Shown here piece by piece: positions 25,717 to 38,595 of a stretch of DNA of 64,000 bases. The DNA lies in the NCBI RefSeq assembly GCF_002443255.2, contig NW_019211455.1, positions 28,532,239 to 28,596,238 of the forward strand, written 5' to 3'. The translations under genes and the position numbers were made by a program. The notes below the pieces were generated by a model that was given only the letters and a program-made list of their open reading frames with translations, searched no databases and was not told the DNA's origin. The stretch's first letter is position 1, and each line of letters starts with the position of its first letter. This DNA is from Varroa destructor. Lineage: Eukaryota > Arthropoda > Arachnida > Mesostigmata > Varroidae.

Positions 25717-28700
25717 CTGAAATATTCGGCCACGATAGAAACATACGGTAAAATTCGAAGACCACTAGCGACGCTGCCGATCATTGAGCGAACCGTACAA
25801 TGCCTTCTATCTTATATGTGTGCTATTGACGGCGACGCCAGCAACGACGACTATCCGGTATTAGCTCGAAAGGAGGCTGTGGCACTTCTTGAAGATGTAT
25901 TAAGTTACAAAATCAACAGTATATAGATATGTCACATGTAAGTAAGCTACAGTTCTGATTAATCATCCACCTGCCCTGAGTTTAGTGTCCTGTAAAAGCA
26001 GATTTAGTAACTGTGACACCTAAAGAATATAAAGAAGCGCACCTCGGTGCAAACTTATAGAGTGAAGTTGCTATTCATATGCTGTCCTAGATTGCCTCAA
26101 ATTAAATAGGTCGATAAAGGAAACAAATAGAATACGACTGATTCAGCAACATTTACATCAGATATGTGAAAATATATATTATATAGCTAGAATACACATT
26201 GATAGTTTGTTTCATGGTTACGAACATCGACATTTACTACTGCTCCTATGTAATAGCCATTTATTTCATGACACTGTACGTACGGCGCACACTAATTAAA
26301 GATGTCTTATTTACAACTATTTCTCACAACAGATAGGCTCAGGATTGCTTTATTATCACTACCAAAACGAATGGTAGTTTTCCAGTGACGTGAAATCTCG
26401 AGTACTCGACGTGTAATATCCGGGGTACTCAAAAGGCCGAAAGAAATCCAAGACAACGTTTTTCAGTACTGAAGCATTTTCATCCACCTCACATTTTGGA
26501 AAAGTGAATTTGTCACCCCACTTTAGCGTTTGGTACGTGTTATTGGACACTAGATGTTTCCCAAGAACCACAATATTTAATCAACCATTGAGCTGTCGGT
26601 CGCTTCTAAACGAACGCGTGGATAGTAAATGCCGCTTGGTCCAAGCCAACTGCTAAAGGTCAATCTTCTGTTGTGACGACGATCAGTCGCTATTTATTAG
26701 ACACTATTGTAAAGCAGAACAGCCGGGAACCACTGTAACCTTCTACCTCAATGTCTTCTAAGCCGATGGAAACCGCAAAAGCAGTACTGCGCATGCCTGA
26801 ATATACATAGATTTTCTATACACGTAGATTTCTATTTAAGAAGCAATCGATAATGTCCATATAGCCCAGAATCGTTCGACCTATTGAAACAAAACAGTGC
26901 AAGAACGGTTTTAGCCAGAAATTGAAAACGGCATAACTATTTTCGCCGTAATTTATATCGCTATTTGCCTAGTAAATAATACACATATTTGGTACATACA
27001 CGTTTTGGGAAATGCCCTCAGGGTGGACAAAAAGAAAGTACATATTATGACATGTGCAAAGAAGAGACACGGACTAAGGTAAGAGGCTGCAATCAGCCGA
27101 GTTCTCTGTGGTGTGATTTAATTATAGACAATTTGCCCGTTGTTACCTGAATTTAGAAAAGTATCGTCAACCGTTTTTTGTGAAGCGTTTCTGGCGTTAA
27201 CTCGTGTGAAAATTGGCGAAATCACTATTTCAAAAAAAAACACCCTATTCATCAGTGAGTCGTCCAAGGGCAAATCTACCGTAGTACTCGTGACTAAAGC
27301 AACTTCTTCCTTGACTTTCGCATTCGTAGGGGAAAACAGACATGATCATACAACAAACCATACATAACCATCATACAACAAAGAAGTTGAAGATATCTAC
27401 CTTAGCACCCTATATCAGAGTGCTCTTGTCCTCGATCCTTTTTGGTTCGAGCCAATTAATAATAACAACAATAAAGTTAACAAAAAACTTATGAAACGAC
27501 TCTCGACACAACACATAAATCGCAAAAGGGTCTACTAATAATATTATTATTACTTTATTGCACCTCAGGAACATTATTTATAACAATGGAATTCTGATCC
27601 AGTGCTCTGACGAATTTTACTAGAAAGCGTCTGCTCACCGATAGAGGAGACTGCAGCTCATAATCTGATAAATGATGCGTCTGACGTGGGTCCCGTTTAA
27701 ACGAACAATCCTCCTTGACATGATGCGAATAACTTCGCAAAAGTGTCTTGCAACAACGTTGCGTTCACCTGATCGGGAAGTTCGTCTTTGTTCCGGAAGT
27801 TACATAATTTAGTGGCCTCACATCAATGTCGTTACGGATACTAGGGACTCACCGTTATGATACATCCGCGAAATCGCATAGTCATATAGAATCACTCTGA
27901 GCAAGACATATTGAAAAGGGAGTCAATTGTCTAGCGACTATGTCTCGGTGAAGACAAGTTAGGTCCTACACTGAAATCTTTGACGAAAGCTAAATTGAAA
28001 CGGTACGTTTTCGATCGATACTATACATCCGTATTGGATGTGTAACAGCTGCAACTGATCAGCAGTAATCAATAGCTTCCTTATTGTCTTCGCAAGTGCA
28101 TCGTTTGTAGCATCACAGTTATCGAAACTTCGGACGACTTGGTTGTCAATAGTAGTGTCGTTACAACTGCTGGGGTCGTCTTCTTCAGTGAGGCCATGAT
28201 CGATCTGTTGCCTAAAAACTGATCAGTTCCACCCAACAAATACCCTTTGACAATGTCACGGGTCGGGCAGCTGGCTGGGCGAGCATTCGTAGCCGACTAC
28301 GTTATCTCAGCAAGCTGTCTGGTCCCGTGCCGAAATCTTGTTTATTAGAACATTGGTTTATTAGAACGACCTTAGACAAATTCGATTTTTGGGTCCGAGA
28401 GTTTGCGTTCCGTTAATTCGGCGGGTTCTGTAAATGTCAGCTTGATTGATTCTTATATCATCTGTTATTATCATCGTGATCGGTTTTATATGTCAGATAG
28501 AACGCACTTAGGCTGCGTATATTACTAGTGAAACTAAAAATATATGAGATAGCAGCAAAAAAATCGGATAATTTTCCTTAAGCTGCTAAACTCATTCAAA
28601 TATTGAAACTTTTCGATGAGCGATCTCCAATGATCTGATAATAACAACTCACTAAGCTGCCCATATATATGCAAGACGAGTGACAAATTTTCGAAGACCT

Positions 28701-31700
28701 ATCAAAAATCTGCTTTCGGATAGATAGTATACAGCGTAACATAACAAGTACAAACAATGAATGAGTAGCGTCACATTTTCGAAAACCGCCTGCGCGGGGG
28801 TGCCACATAACTGAGCGACAAATACGGTTCTGCTGTACAAATACACACGGTTATGCAAAAAAAAAGCTTCGCACCACAAATACAACGAAAATCACTATAT
28901 CATGACGTAATTATAAAACGTTATGCAAACTATCCTTGTCATAATGGCCAGAAGCAATAGGTCCCTATCCGCAGCGTTCCATAATGTTCATTTGATAAAC
29001 TCAGCATATAACATTTATGGAAACTGTTATTAATTAAATTCCTTATGATTTTCTTATCTCTGGAAGAACAATTGTAAAAATTTAGGAAAGCGACAATAGT
29101 TGTAGACCTATAAGGATCTGATACATTCGATGCGATCGTTTTTAGCTTTTAATCGTTGGGGAATCGTGTATCCCCTCCCTGTTAGCAGAAGTGCACTATT
29201 TGGGCATACTGTATATGCAGCCTCTTCAGTTACCAATATAAGTAGACAAATTTTTTTTGTAGCATGTAACAAGCTGTAGGGTATCTGCGTCCATCTCGAA
29301 AATACCAAAAACAAAATTTCTTCAAGTGTGTGCCTCGCTCAGCGGAATGATTGTGATCGACGAACGAGTCAAGATGCTGTAACTCATTAAATTTTGTTGA
29401 CCCGAAGCTTTCACATTGCGATCTGTTGAAAGTAAACATCTAGGCATCATGACAGGTTTTATTTGGTCTTTGAGTTGGTAGGTCTATTCGGAACGAAGAC
29501 ACCAACGGTCAAAGTAGCAGCGTACCGTTTCGCTATCTTTCAGCTCTATACGGCTCATTAGTGAATGATAGAATTAACTCAGAAATACTGAATGGCTATG
29601 AATCCATCTCCAAAACATTCCAGAAAGCACATTAAGCTCAAAATCATATATCAGTTATGTGCGTCTCAAGGGTTCGCACAACTTAACCTTCTGTACGGTC
29701 TAACACTATGAATGAGATAACAGGACTATACTTAATTAATACGTATATATTTCCTGACATGTGGACCCCTTATTATTTATTAGGGTCCGCTGATACAAAG
29801 CATCCTCTTCTATTTCGCGTGTCAATGTAAGCATTTAGCAGCCTATCTACTCTCTAGAAACGAGCGCAATTTCCTGCATCACGTACGAGTACCGTTCAGC
29901 CAACAAATGCAAATACACACACAATTGTCACTTGTAAAAGAAGCCATGTTATTGTGTGACGGTCCCTGAAAGGATCGCGAATCAAAAGGCCATTCTTATC
30001 CGTTTTCCTCAAAGGCAAAATGAGGGGGGTCGATGATGTCATTGTCGTCGCCGGCGCACGGCCGACCTAAACGGGTCCATCATATTACTCATAACGGAAA
30101 TCTATCCAGTATGTGGCCGTTTTCATAGAACTTTGGACGCAAACTGAAACAGCCGTTTGGAAACATTTTCGCGTAAGGCAATGGCCATCAAAGCAAATCA
30201 GCTGTAACATATGGCATAAACTCAGTAGGAAAACATATTACGAAGTAATTGCATAAAAGTGATTGAACTGACTCATAATGAGGTCATCGTATTAGACAAG
30301 TGGCATTTGGATTGAGTCTATTGGCTGCCCGCTATAGCTTACATTGGTGAGTTCGTTCGTTCAGCCGCGCATGATCGGGATAGAGCTCGGTATCGATGTA
30401 CACTATTGTTTCGCAGACTAATTAATCGGCCCAGCATGGCAGCACAAAAGTATCAGAGCATAGCAGGTTCCCGTACCACAATACGAGTATGAATAGTTGC
30501 CTGGAGTGGCCAATTATCTATATGTCAATACTGGCCAAATGGCCTGCCAGGTAGATCTTTGAGAACCCAGTCAACTGAAATGTTGTTATTCAAACGGAGT
30601 GAATGCTGCCAGTGCTAACTATAGAACCCCGTTACAATTATTATACAAGAGTAATTATTCAACAGCATTCTCTTTCAGCAGTTCTGTCTTAGCGGAGCGT
30701 AGAAGGCATAGTTTTTCTTGGATATGTTCAATTAATATCATTAATTGTCCATTGTACAAACAAATTTTCTAAATTCTCCAATGACAACACAACAAGGAAA
30801 AACATGCGCATTTTTCGTATAGAGCCTGGCTAAAAAAAAAAAGAAGAAAAAACATCTGTAAGCTAAGGTTTATGTTACAGTTTGCCCGAAATGTCCTAAT
30901 TATAGTAGTATTTTGTCACTGATAGACTCGATTCTGCCGCTGCTGCCAAGTAAAGTTGGCATGTCAACCGTGTCTTTGCAAGTGCCCTCTGCATAAAAGT
31001 AACCGTATCCTATGGTCTTGTGCTACGGAAGTCGCTGCTTCCGACCTATACTACAGCCATTCTTCTTTTGAGTGTGATCTTATGACCGGCCGATCGGGGT
31101 AAGAATTAAACATGTGACTATTAGTGAGTCATAAATATGCAAGCGCCGGTAAAGCACAAGCTTGTTTAAAGATAATGACCATGTAGGATCTGTGTGCGTT
31201 TATTATATTACTACGTTAGATATTACATTAGTCCCAGCGAAAAATTCTCGATCCGATAACAGTGAAGCCGTTATTTTATTTTAATAAAAGGTGATAAAAT
31301 ACACGTATATGGTTTAAATGTTTATATAGCAATACCGAAAATAGTTTTTCTTAAAATTCATAAACAAACATTTTTTTCAGTTTTAGCTTGCCAGACGTAT
31401 TTTTCAACCGCGCCGTATTTTCCTACCTCATTTAACTCTAACAAAACTCTAAAAGTCACTGCAGTAATTGCGAATTGAACCTCTTTCTTTTATGGTCTTC
31501 CATCAGTGTTAGCTACTTACTCGTTATGTTTATCAGAGCTAACATACCGCCGCAGCCAGTTATTTACAAAATTGAATTTTAGTAATAAAAGCGTTCTTTA
31601 GATATATGCAAACATCAACGCATTGCACGAGGCTGTAGTTTTCCACTGATCAATGTGATTGTTTTGAAGTTTATTTTTTAGGTTAAAAATTACCCAGTTG

Positions 31701-33687
31701 ACTGTGGTGCAGCCATATGTATGCGTATGTTTGTTGATGACTAATACTACCCGTAAATGCTTGCCCGTAACAGCACCTATTGCCTTATTCTAGGCAGCAA
31801 GAAGGGGAACAGTCTTCTAAATGAGCACTGGCTCAAGGTATTACATATATTTGAGTAGGCCTAATGTAACTAACAACACAAAGCTGACAGTCGTGTGGCT
31901 AGATATACTGCTGAGGGACTCGCAAAATCCCTAGATGATAACGCCACATTCATTGCCACAAAGTCCACTAGTCCACATATTATGTACTTGACTTATCCGT
32001 CCATTGGGGTAAGATCTACTAATGTCAGTTAAGTCGAAATAGGGGCGTGTTCATACTACGCTCATCAGAAGAAATCAAAATATATATATATATATATGTT
32101 TATTCTTTTTGCAAGCATATAAGCCTGTTCTAGCTGAAAAACCAGCCAATGTGTGGTTTATAAGCACGAGAAAAATGTGGGTTTCGAAAAAATGGCCCTT
32201 CCTATTTTATACTAGCCTACAAAGCGTTCTTACCTTTCAGTTTTCTCAGATAAACTACCACTGGGTTGCCAATACAGTTAATTTCCAGTGCCCACGGTAG
32301 CCAAAGCGTGCCTCTATTTGCTATTGAGAGTACACAAGGCCGTATAGATATGCGATATGCACTACTTTTTTTTTGGTTTTTTCTTTTAGTATTTTGTTGC
32401 TTAGGTGGATGCTAAATTAGTTTATCGGTGTCTGAGCAAAATATATGCGGTCAAGGGACGTTTTTTTAACTACATTCAGCATTACATTTTCTTGAGCGCT
32501 GTTATGATGAGAACATGGCGAAGCAACAAGGCGTTGAGCACAAATAAGAGATACATTTGAAAACAACGCGCAGTAGTGAGCGTTGTTGGACTATCCACAT
32601 CCATAACTCAAGATCATTAGCAGCCTTCTTTGGCAGACGAAATATTGGATTGCTTGAAAAATTTTATTGTAGTTATTATAAAAAGGCTGCAACAGACTGC
32701 GTCGCCTTAGACAGAAGCTGGTATCAAAAATCAAAGCCAAGATATTGCCCCATCTGTTAGGACTACTCCTCTAACAGGGCCCTTTGGAAGTGTTGAGGAA
32801 GCGACATAAGCGGTTCTCAGTAAATTCGAATCGTTTTCGACTTTAAATTGTGACATTATTTAGACTGAACGCAAATTACCAGGAATGTATTACACTGCTA
32901 ACAATATATCCTATTGGCTAAAATGTCTAGCTAACTCGCACGTTCATTCATTGTGTCCTATTACAGGAAAGAGTCATAGTTTCGTGAATGTCTACGTTCT
33001 ATTTTTGCCATGGTCACGTTCACTAGTGATTACTACGTTGACCCGACACCTGACTGACCCGCAAAAGTACATGATGCTATCCTCTGGGATAACGAAGGCA
33101 ATTAATAGAGGTTTATAATAACAATGTTCTCTATTAATTTAAGGGATTATTAAGAGAAATTTTTCTGATTATTAAGAGAGATTTATTCTGTTTAAGTAAT
33201 TGCTAACTAATTACTAATTTAATTAATCACTAATTAGAAGAAGGATTAATAACAAACCTAAGTATGATTTTCCTTCGTTTGTCTTAGAAGATCATAGAGC
33301 TTAACTGAACTTCAACTATTACTATTTTAGTAAACTATACACTTTCTTTTATTTTAGTTATTTCTTTTATTATTATATTATTAGTTATTTCTTTTGATTT
33401 AGACATTGCTTGTATAGATAAAAGTTAGAATGAGATAAATGACAGCTTACATTTTTCTCCATGAATCTTCCTACGACTTTACCAGCTACGCCATATGTAT
33501 GTTATGACACGTGCCTAATGTGTTACGTGACCGTCATCAATACCCAATATATATGAAGTGAGACTTTCGTTGCTGAGAATGGCTATTTTTTTTGTTTTTT
33601 TTTTATTAACGAACACTGTGCAAGCATAGAACTAGAAACAGCTTCGACAACAGAATCAATCAATCTGTATCATTCTCTCTTCACCAG
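25717..33687. other. Unassigned AT-rich region upstream of the anoctamin gene
   Basis: The missing 5' exon of the anoctamin gene should lie here or further right on the minus strand, but I could not identify it. No other exon with domain support is seen. A near-tandem 22/23-bp repeat lies at 33145-33189 (listed separately). Confidence 0.45.
33145..33189. repeat. Two-copy near-tandem repeat, 22/23 bp
   Basis: Adjacent copies starting GATTATTAAGAGA differ at only a few bases. Nearby, TTAGTTATTTCTTTT occurs twice between 33356 and 33400. These are short local duplications with no coding content. Confidence 0.7.
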
Positions 33688-33945
33688 GTGGAGAGTATTC
33701 TGACAAATGTTCTGTGTTTACACGCTTATAATTATCTACCGAAAGATCACCTTACTTATAACAACAAAAAACAGCCGGCGTCAACATTAGATTGCCTTGT
33801 ACAAAATCGCTTATTCCAAAACAAGGATCACGTCGCAACCACCAAAGCTGGCGATATCTTCGGGTCTTATCCTTACAACATGTTTACCGAGCGTTTAGAC
33901 CTATGGCCCCCGGCAATCTGTACGAGTACTATGAACCGCTGCTGA
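33688..33945 (+). CDS. Possible terminal exon of an unknown gene
   Basis: An 85-codon open frame starts exactly after a strong acceptor (CTCTCTTCACCAG, ending 33687) and ends at TGA 33943-33945. Base composition is less AT-rich than the flanks. The predicted segment has four cysteines, two of them near the C-terminus (AIC, MNRC), and several Asn/Thr/Lys stretches. There is no ATG start, so an upstream exon ending in phase 0 would be needed; I did not find one with a convincing donor. No family is recognised and it may be chance. Confidence 0.2.
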   Translation: MESILTNVLCLHAYNYLPKDHLTYNNKKQPASTLDCLVQNRLFQNKDHVATTKAGDIFGSYPYNMFTERLDLWPPAICTSTMNRC

Positions 33946-36061
33946 TTATGACTTAACTTTGTTGGATAGATGAGGTGTCCAGGTTTCTGTTAGATTAGAA
34001 CATAGATGATTTGTTTTGTTTGCCTCTATCCTCTCTCCTCTATATTCTCTCTACTAATCAATGTAGCTGGTTATCTGATAGACGGATTGATGTTTTTTAA
34101 TCCTACATATTACCACTATTAGTGTATAATTATGCGTATTAGGCTGAAATGCAGGCTAACGCTGCGTTTATGTAGTGCTTATATTTCGTTAGAAGTCTTC
34201 TTTAGCCGATCTTCACATATTCATGGCAGTTTGCACTGAAGATGCGAATTCAGCCTACGCTGAACATTAACCAATGATTAACTTGACCGGCTAGGCTCTA
34301 TTGTAAACTTACCAAGTTCCACTTCGAACATGTTGATGCCGGTTGTTGAAGAATCCAATTGAGTTTGTATTTTCATGAAGATCGGTGTGTCCTTCAATCA
34401 TTAAATTCCATAGTGGAAGCTAGATCAGCCCGCCGACAGCCTTGGCATCATCGCATCGGCGTTGCTGCAACGTGCAAAAGTGACATCATCACAGAGCACT
34501 TAGAGAGTCTCGACTACTAGTTGCACATCCCCATTCCCCAGATCTCACAATCACTTTTCCACGTTATCCATAGTTCACTTGTTTCTGACTTCTGAGGAAC
34601 TGAGTTGCCTCTACCTCGGATATTCCTATAGTTCCACAGATCAGAACCAAACGCAAAAGAATTAACGATACGGATTTTGCTGATATGTATAGGTATATGA
34701 GAAGATGACGGCGTATAGGGCTCGATCAGTGCCCAGATACCCAGAGCTGAAAAACAATCCGTGCCGCTGGTCGACTGGTTCGTGAGGTGGTCAGCAAGCT
34801 AGCATATGTGAGCGTGCATGCGCGTGCGCAATTAAGTCGATAATGTGGACGTATTGTCTTGCGAACCGCTACGATTGGTTGTTGGATCACAATGTTACAC
34901 AGCGCAGCACGCGGCAACTCGATTCTATTGTTTGTGTAATTCTACTACTACCTAACGGCAAGACAACGGTTGCTGTGACTGTGACCAAGTCCGAACAATC
35001 GAGACAGCTTAGCGGGTCGCCAGTGTGATATTCGGTCTGCTGTGTTTTCCAGCGATTTCTTCTACTAGTGCAAAGTCTTTCTTGTCCGACTTTGCAATAG
35101 CAACTACAACTCCGTTCGTCGTACACGGACTAGCCAACAACATGCAACAGCTAGCCGTGTGCTGAAGCGTTTTTCCCTGCTAGCTGAAGATGATGGCGCT
35201 TATCTGAGGTAAGAGATGGTCGCAGCAGTTGCGGTGGTACCGGGTCGCTGGCGAGGGAAGTAGCCTTGCAGCAGACAAAAGTCTGTTGGGTTGCGCTGCA
35301 ATTATATGAAAATAACTATACAGCAACGGCGGGGAGCACGCCAGCTAATACCGGCACTCGTGGCCAAAAGCGGTCCGCCGAAAACGAAAGATACGTAGGA
35401 TTCGATTGGAGATATTGACCCCTTCGCGGAAAACACGGCGGCTGAATACGTGAAGTTCTGTAGTTTTTGTATGACTACGTAGGAAAACAACGGTTTGTTT
35501 GGTACCATGAACACAGAAAGACCAGGTCTACAACCATAAAGGTACAGGAGAATTGTTATTTATATGTTAATTGATGCTAATGAACTACAGTCGTTTTATG
35601 ACCGCTGTACAGTGATCGAAAATGAACGAAATAATTCCTGTTGCTAAAACGGCTCGTCCAATATCTAAAAGCTCATCATGAGAACACAGAAACGAATGTG
35701 TGATGACGCGCGTGTCAATGGGCGCCTTTTAAATTTATGACGAAAATCTAATGTGCTTATACGATGCGTTCTACAAATAGTCTATTAGTCTTCAGTTCAC
35801 CATTTTTGGATAAGTGCACCGACTGGAGAGACATTTCGAGTTTACTGCAAAAGCAGTCAGGCCGTATACAAATTCAGTTATCGCAGATCATAACATAACT
35901 CATGTTATTACGTCTGTCTGCGCTAATGTTTCACAGGTTAATCTGTCGTTGAAATCCACTAACTTTTTACACACTATCTGTCTTTTTACACACTGTCTGA
36001 CTACCACACTAGTTACGTAGTAGCCAAAAAGAGGTATGCCTACGAAATCGCACACACACAC
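33946..36061. other. Intergenic, no supported gene
   Basis: Moderately GC-richer around 34.4-35.5 kb, with overlapping open frames on both strands (34726-35126, 35302-35514). None resembles a known family or shows paired splice sites. A short CA repeat follows at about 36052-36062. Confidence 0.45.
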
Positions 36062-36110
36062 ATATATGTATGCGTACCTTACAGCTTTTCAGCTTTTTTC
36101 AGAACCTCCA

Positions 36111-36391
36111 ATGGAGCTTCGCTTCTTAGTAACCGTTTTTGTGCTTTCCGTTTATGTGATATCTACCGATAAGTTACTGTGTCCTTTTGTAAGCACTCCG
36201 GCCACAACCGCTGTTGATCAGGTTCACTCTTTATAGGCCGTTATAACGGGTTTGCTTTTCAGACCTGCACTGTACGAGCTCCGATTTCAACAGCGAAAGG
36301 AACAGAGAATCAGAAGAGGATGCACTATTGCGAGGACCAATACGACATGAATTATCACCGATTGTGCACTTACGCGATAGATCTTCCTTGA
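36111..36391 (+). CDS. Candidate small secreted cysteine peptide, 2 coding exons
   Basis: Exons 36111-36188 and 36263-36391 give a 68-residue protein ending at TGA 36389-36391. Residues 1-18 (MELRFLVTVFVLSVYVIS) are a textbook signal peptide. The mature part of about 50 residues has four cysteines in a CX3C ... CX11C pattern and a Lys-Arg pair before MHYCEDQYD, a possible processing site. Donor GTAAGC and acceptor TTTGCTTTTCAG are strong, and the intron is 74 bp. A second acceptor (CTTTTTTCAG) ends 8 bases before the ATG, suggesting an upstream non-coding exon. An alternative donor at 36222 would add 11 residues but leave a 41-bp intron, which is unlikely. No known neuropeptide, toxin or inhibitor family is recognised; the role is unknown. 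A secreted ligand or effector is the general inference. Confidence 0.45.
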
Positions 36392-36419
36392 ACTCAGACC
36401 GAGTTGTTTGGTTCGTCGC

Positions 36420-37325
36420 TTAGCATGAACACCGATCGGCAAGATTGAAGTCGACCGTGCCCTGACTAACTGACATTAAAGAGGTGGCAAACGAAAAGCG
36501 CGTGAGGACAAAATGTAGATCTCGAAGCACAGCGAGTTCAATGGCAGACAGTTCATCCGCCACTCGCCACAGGTATGAGATAGGCCGGTCTGGCATAGCT
36601 AGAAAGCAAAAAGAAAGTCCACTAACGTCACAGGCTTGTTGGCGAGCTACAGATAACAAGCCAAAATAGTGACTATAACAATATCAATATGGTACCGATA
36701 GAGTACACTTGCCAACTGATCCATAAATTCATCTACCTTGCTACTATTAAAATATATTAGTTGAACAAAATGTATCGGTATAAACAAGTAATCCTTCAAT
36801 GGCGCACGAAAACGACATCTGCCAATCGTTGCCAACTTGCTCGAATCCAAGTTGTCAAATGCCACCTGTCCGACGACATAAATATCTGTCAATATATCAC
36901 AGTGAGTGAATTTTAAATGTTGGTGAGGTAAGAGGCACTAGAAAACTTTGAATATGGGCTCCAGAACATGATCTCATTATGCATCATTTCGACAAAGCGA
37001 GATTGTCACCGTAATTATTTATACCATGACGAACGAGCGGCTACATAAGCGTGTGCGCAGTAATAAACTAATAGTAACTTCAAAGTTATCTGTCGTTCAT
37101 TTCATAACCCAGCAATAGAATCTCGGCCATTTGGAACTTGAAGCTTGTCCTCTGTTGCCCCGGCATAACACACACAAGCACTAAATGCATAAGGTAAGCA
37201 TACAATACATCCATTAGAAACTAGCGCTAAATAAGCAACAGCATTGCCGGCAATGGTAGCAAGATATGAACGTGAGAAAACATATTCACCTTTTGCTGTC
37301 TTCAAACAAATTTCTATAATTTGTT
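36420..37325 (-). CDS. Candidate minus-strand gene, 3' exons, unknown family
   Basis: Three phase-compatible exons: 37325-37290, 36885-36709 and 36598-36420 (TAA 36422-36420). The last has the best support: its acceptor follows a long pyrimidine tract (CTTTCTTTTTGCTTTCTAG), and the 58-residue frame from MPDRPISYLWRVADEL looks like a folded helical domain. The middle exon contributes GQVAFDNLDSSKLATIGRC. Donors GTGAAT and GTGTAC are acceptable but not strong. The 5' end is not found. The gene would lie tail-to-tail with the secreted-peptide gene, with stop codons only 28 bases apart. I do not recognise the family, and a plus-strand frame over 36484-36669 competes with it. Confidence 0.35.
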
Positions 37326-37754
37326 CTAATCAAATAATTAGTTATCATATTTATTAAATATTGACATTTACATTTATTTAATTAATATGTGAAGTAAATT
37401 GAACAAAAAAGAAAATACAGCCGCACTAAGGGCGGTAAAACAAGTCTGCTAAATAGCGAAAATTCGACGTGTTGCATCTACCATGAATTTATAATAAACT
37501 CAAAAGCGTAACAAATCCAAACATCATATCTTCATTTCATCGGTAAAACAACATAGGGCATTCTCTCCATTGTAGTTTGCGAATTTTATGGTGATCTTTC
37601 GTTAATGCGTTGGTCGAAACAATGACAAATTCGATTTACGTACTGTATACGCCGTATACGTACTGTATATATATATAATAATACCACTTGTGAATCTGAT
37701 TTTTTACTAATCATTTAATAATTTTCAGTAAAATATACGTGAGCTAAAATTTGG

Positions 37755-37827
37755 TGTTCCTGCCAGGGCTCGAACCTGGGACCTTCCGCGTGTTAGGCGG
37801 ATGTGATAACCGCTACACCACGGTAAC
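37755..37827 (-). tRNA. tRNA-Val(AAC)-like gene, possibly retroposed
   Basis: A 73-nt cloverleaf reads from 37827 to 37755 on the minus strand. The anticodon arm is TCCGC-CTAACAC-GCGGA, giving anticodon AAC. The T arm is CCAGG-TTCGAGC-CCTGG, and the D arm region GTGTAGCGGTTATCAC is typical of eukaryotic tRNA-Val. The A box and B box (GGTTCGAGCC) are intact. Oddities: the acceptor stem GTTACCG against CAGGAAC has two mismatches (A4-G69, C6-A67), and the discriminator A is followed in the genome by CCA, which eukaryotic tRNA genes normally do not encode. A TTTT lies a few bases downstream. It may be functional, a degenerate copy or a tRNA-derived retrocopy. The plus-strand open frame across it (37751-37978) is an artefact. 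Confidence 0.75.
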
Positions 37828-38155
37828 AGCCGATATTTCTCCCCGGTGCGTCAGATCAACCTTCGGAAATAAAACGATACGTCCCCTTCTAACAATCAAG
37901 CCTAAACGGTTAGTGAATCAAAGACGTTGGCGCAGCCTCATCTTATACGCATATACTTTTCAAAAAAGCTCTCATTGAGGTACTTGTCAAGGCTCATATA
38001 CAGCTCCATTGTTCTTTGTTTTACTAGACTGATATTGCGTAGCAAATCCCACCTAACCGTCACAAGATGCGTTCAACACTGGCTAATTCAAAACGATATA
38101 ACAATCAAGCTAAGTTTCCAGCAATGACACGGTCACAGTATAGCGAGCCTTTAAT

Positions 38156-38595
38156 TTGCTGAACATCAACGGAACAGATAAAGCAAAAACATATGCTTTC
38201 CAGGTCCTGTTGCAATTCGAGGGCCCAAATACACAACGAACATCTGCTTTTTTGTTTTTGAAAGTTTTTGAAAGTGACGCAGAACTAGCTACTTTGCCAC
38301 ACTTAACATTAACACTTACGGAAACAGCATTAACAAACAAGATCCAGGAAATCCGGTACAATCTAGCCTACATGGCTCCACCTCAAGACTCACTGCAGCC
38401 GGCGCCGACCAAATGAACTCTCTCAGAACTTCCTCCCTTCTATTCGATATTCTTGCCCACAGGGCCCATTCAATTTCGAATGCTTATTTAAGGTGGATTT
38501 TAACGGAAACTGCTAGTGAAAACACCCTTGCACTTGTTTCCCATATGGTCATGAGAAATGTGCAAAACTTTTATATGTGGCACGATCGCATATAG
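38156..38595 (+). pseudogene. Two overlapping open frames, possible decayed coding remnant
   Basis: A frame ending at TGA 38414-38416 overlaps the ATG (38413) of a second frame that runs to 38595. Both have a protein-like amino-acid mix, for example FQVLLQFEGPNTQR and NAYLRWILTETASEN. No splice sites join them and no family is recognised. A single frameshift in an old gene or mobile element would explain the arrangement, but chance is possible. Confidence 0.2.

Noticed and set aside
26359..26571. Minus-strand 70-codon frame as a possible anoctamin 5' exon
   Set aside because: No ATG start, no acceptor, wrong features for the anoctamin N-terminus and no donor giving the needed phase.
37751..37978. 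Plus-strand frame beginning MVFLPGLEPGTFRVLGG
   Set aside because: It is the antisense reading of the tRNA-Val-like gene, a common artefact.
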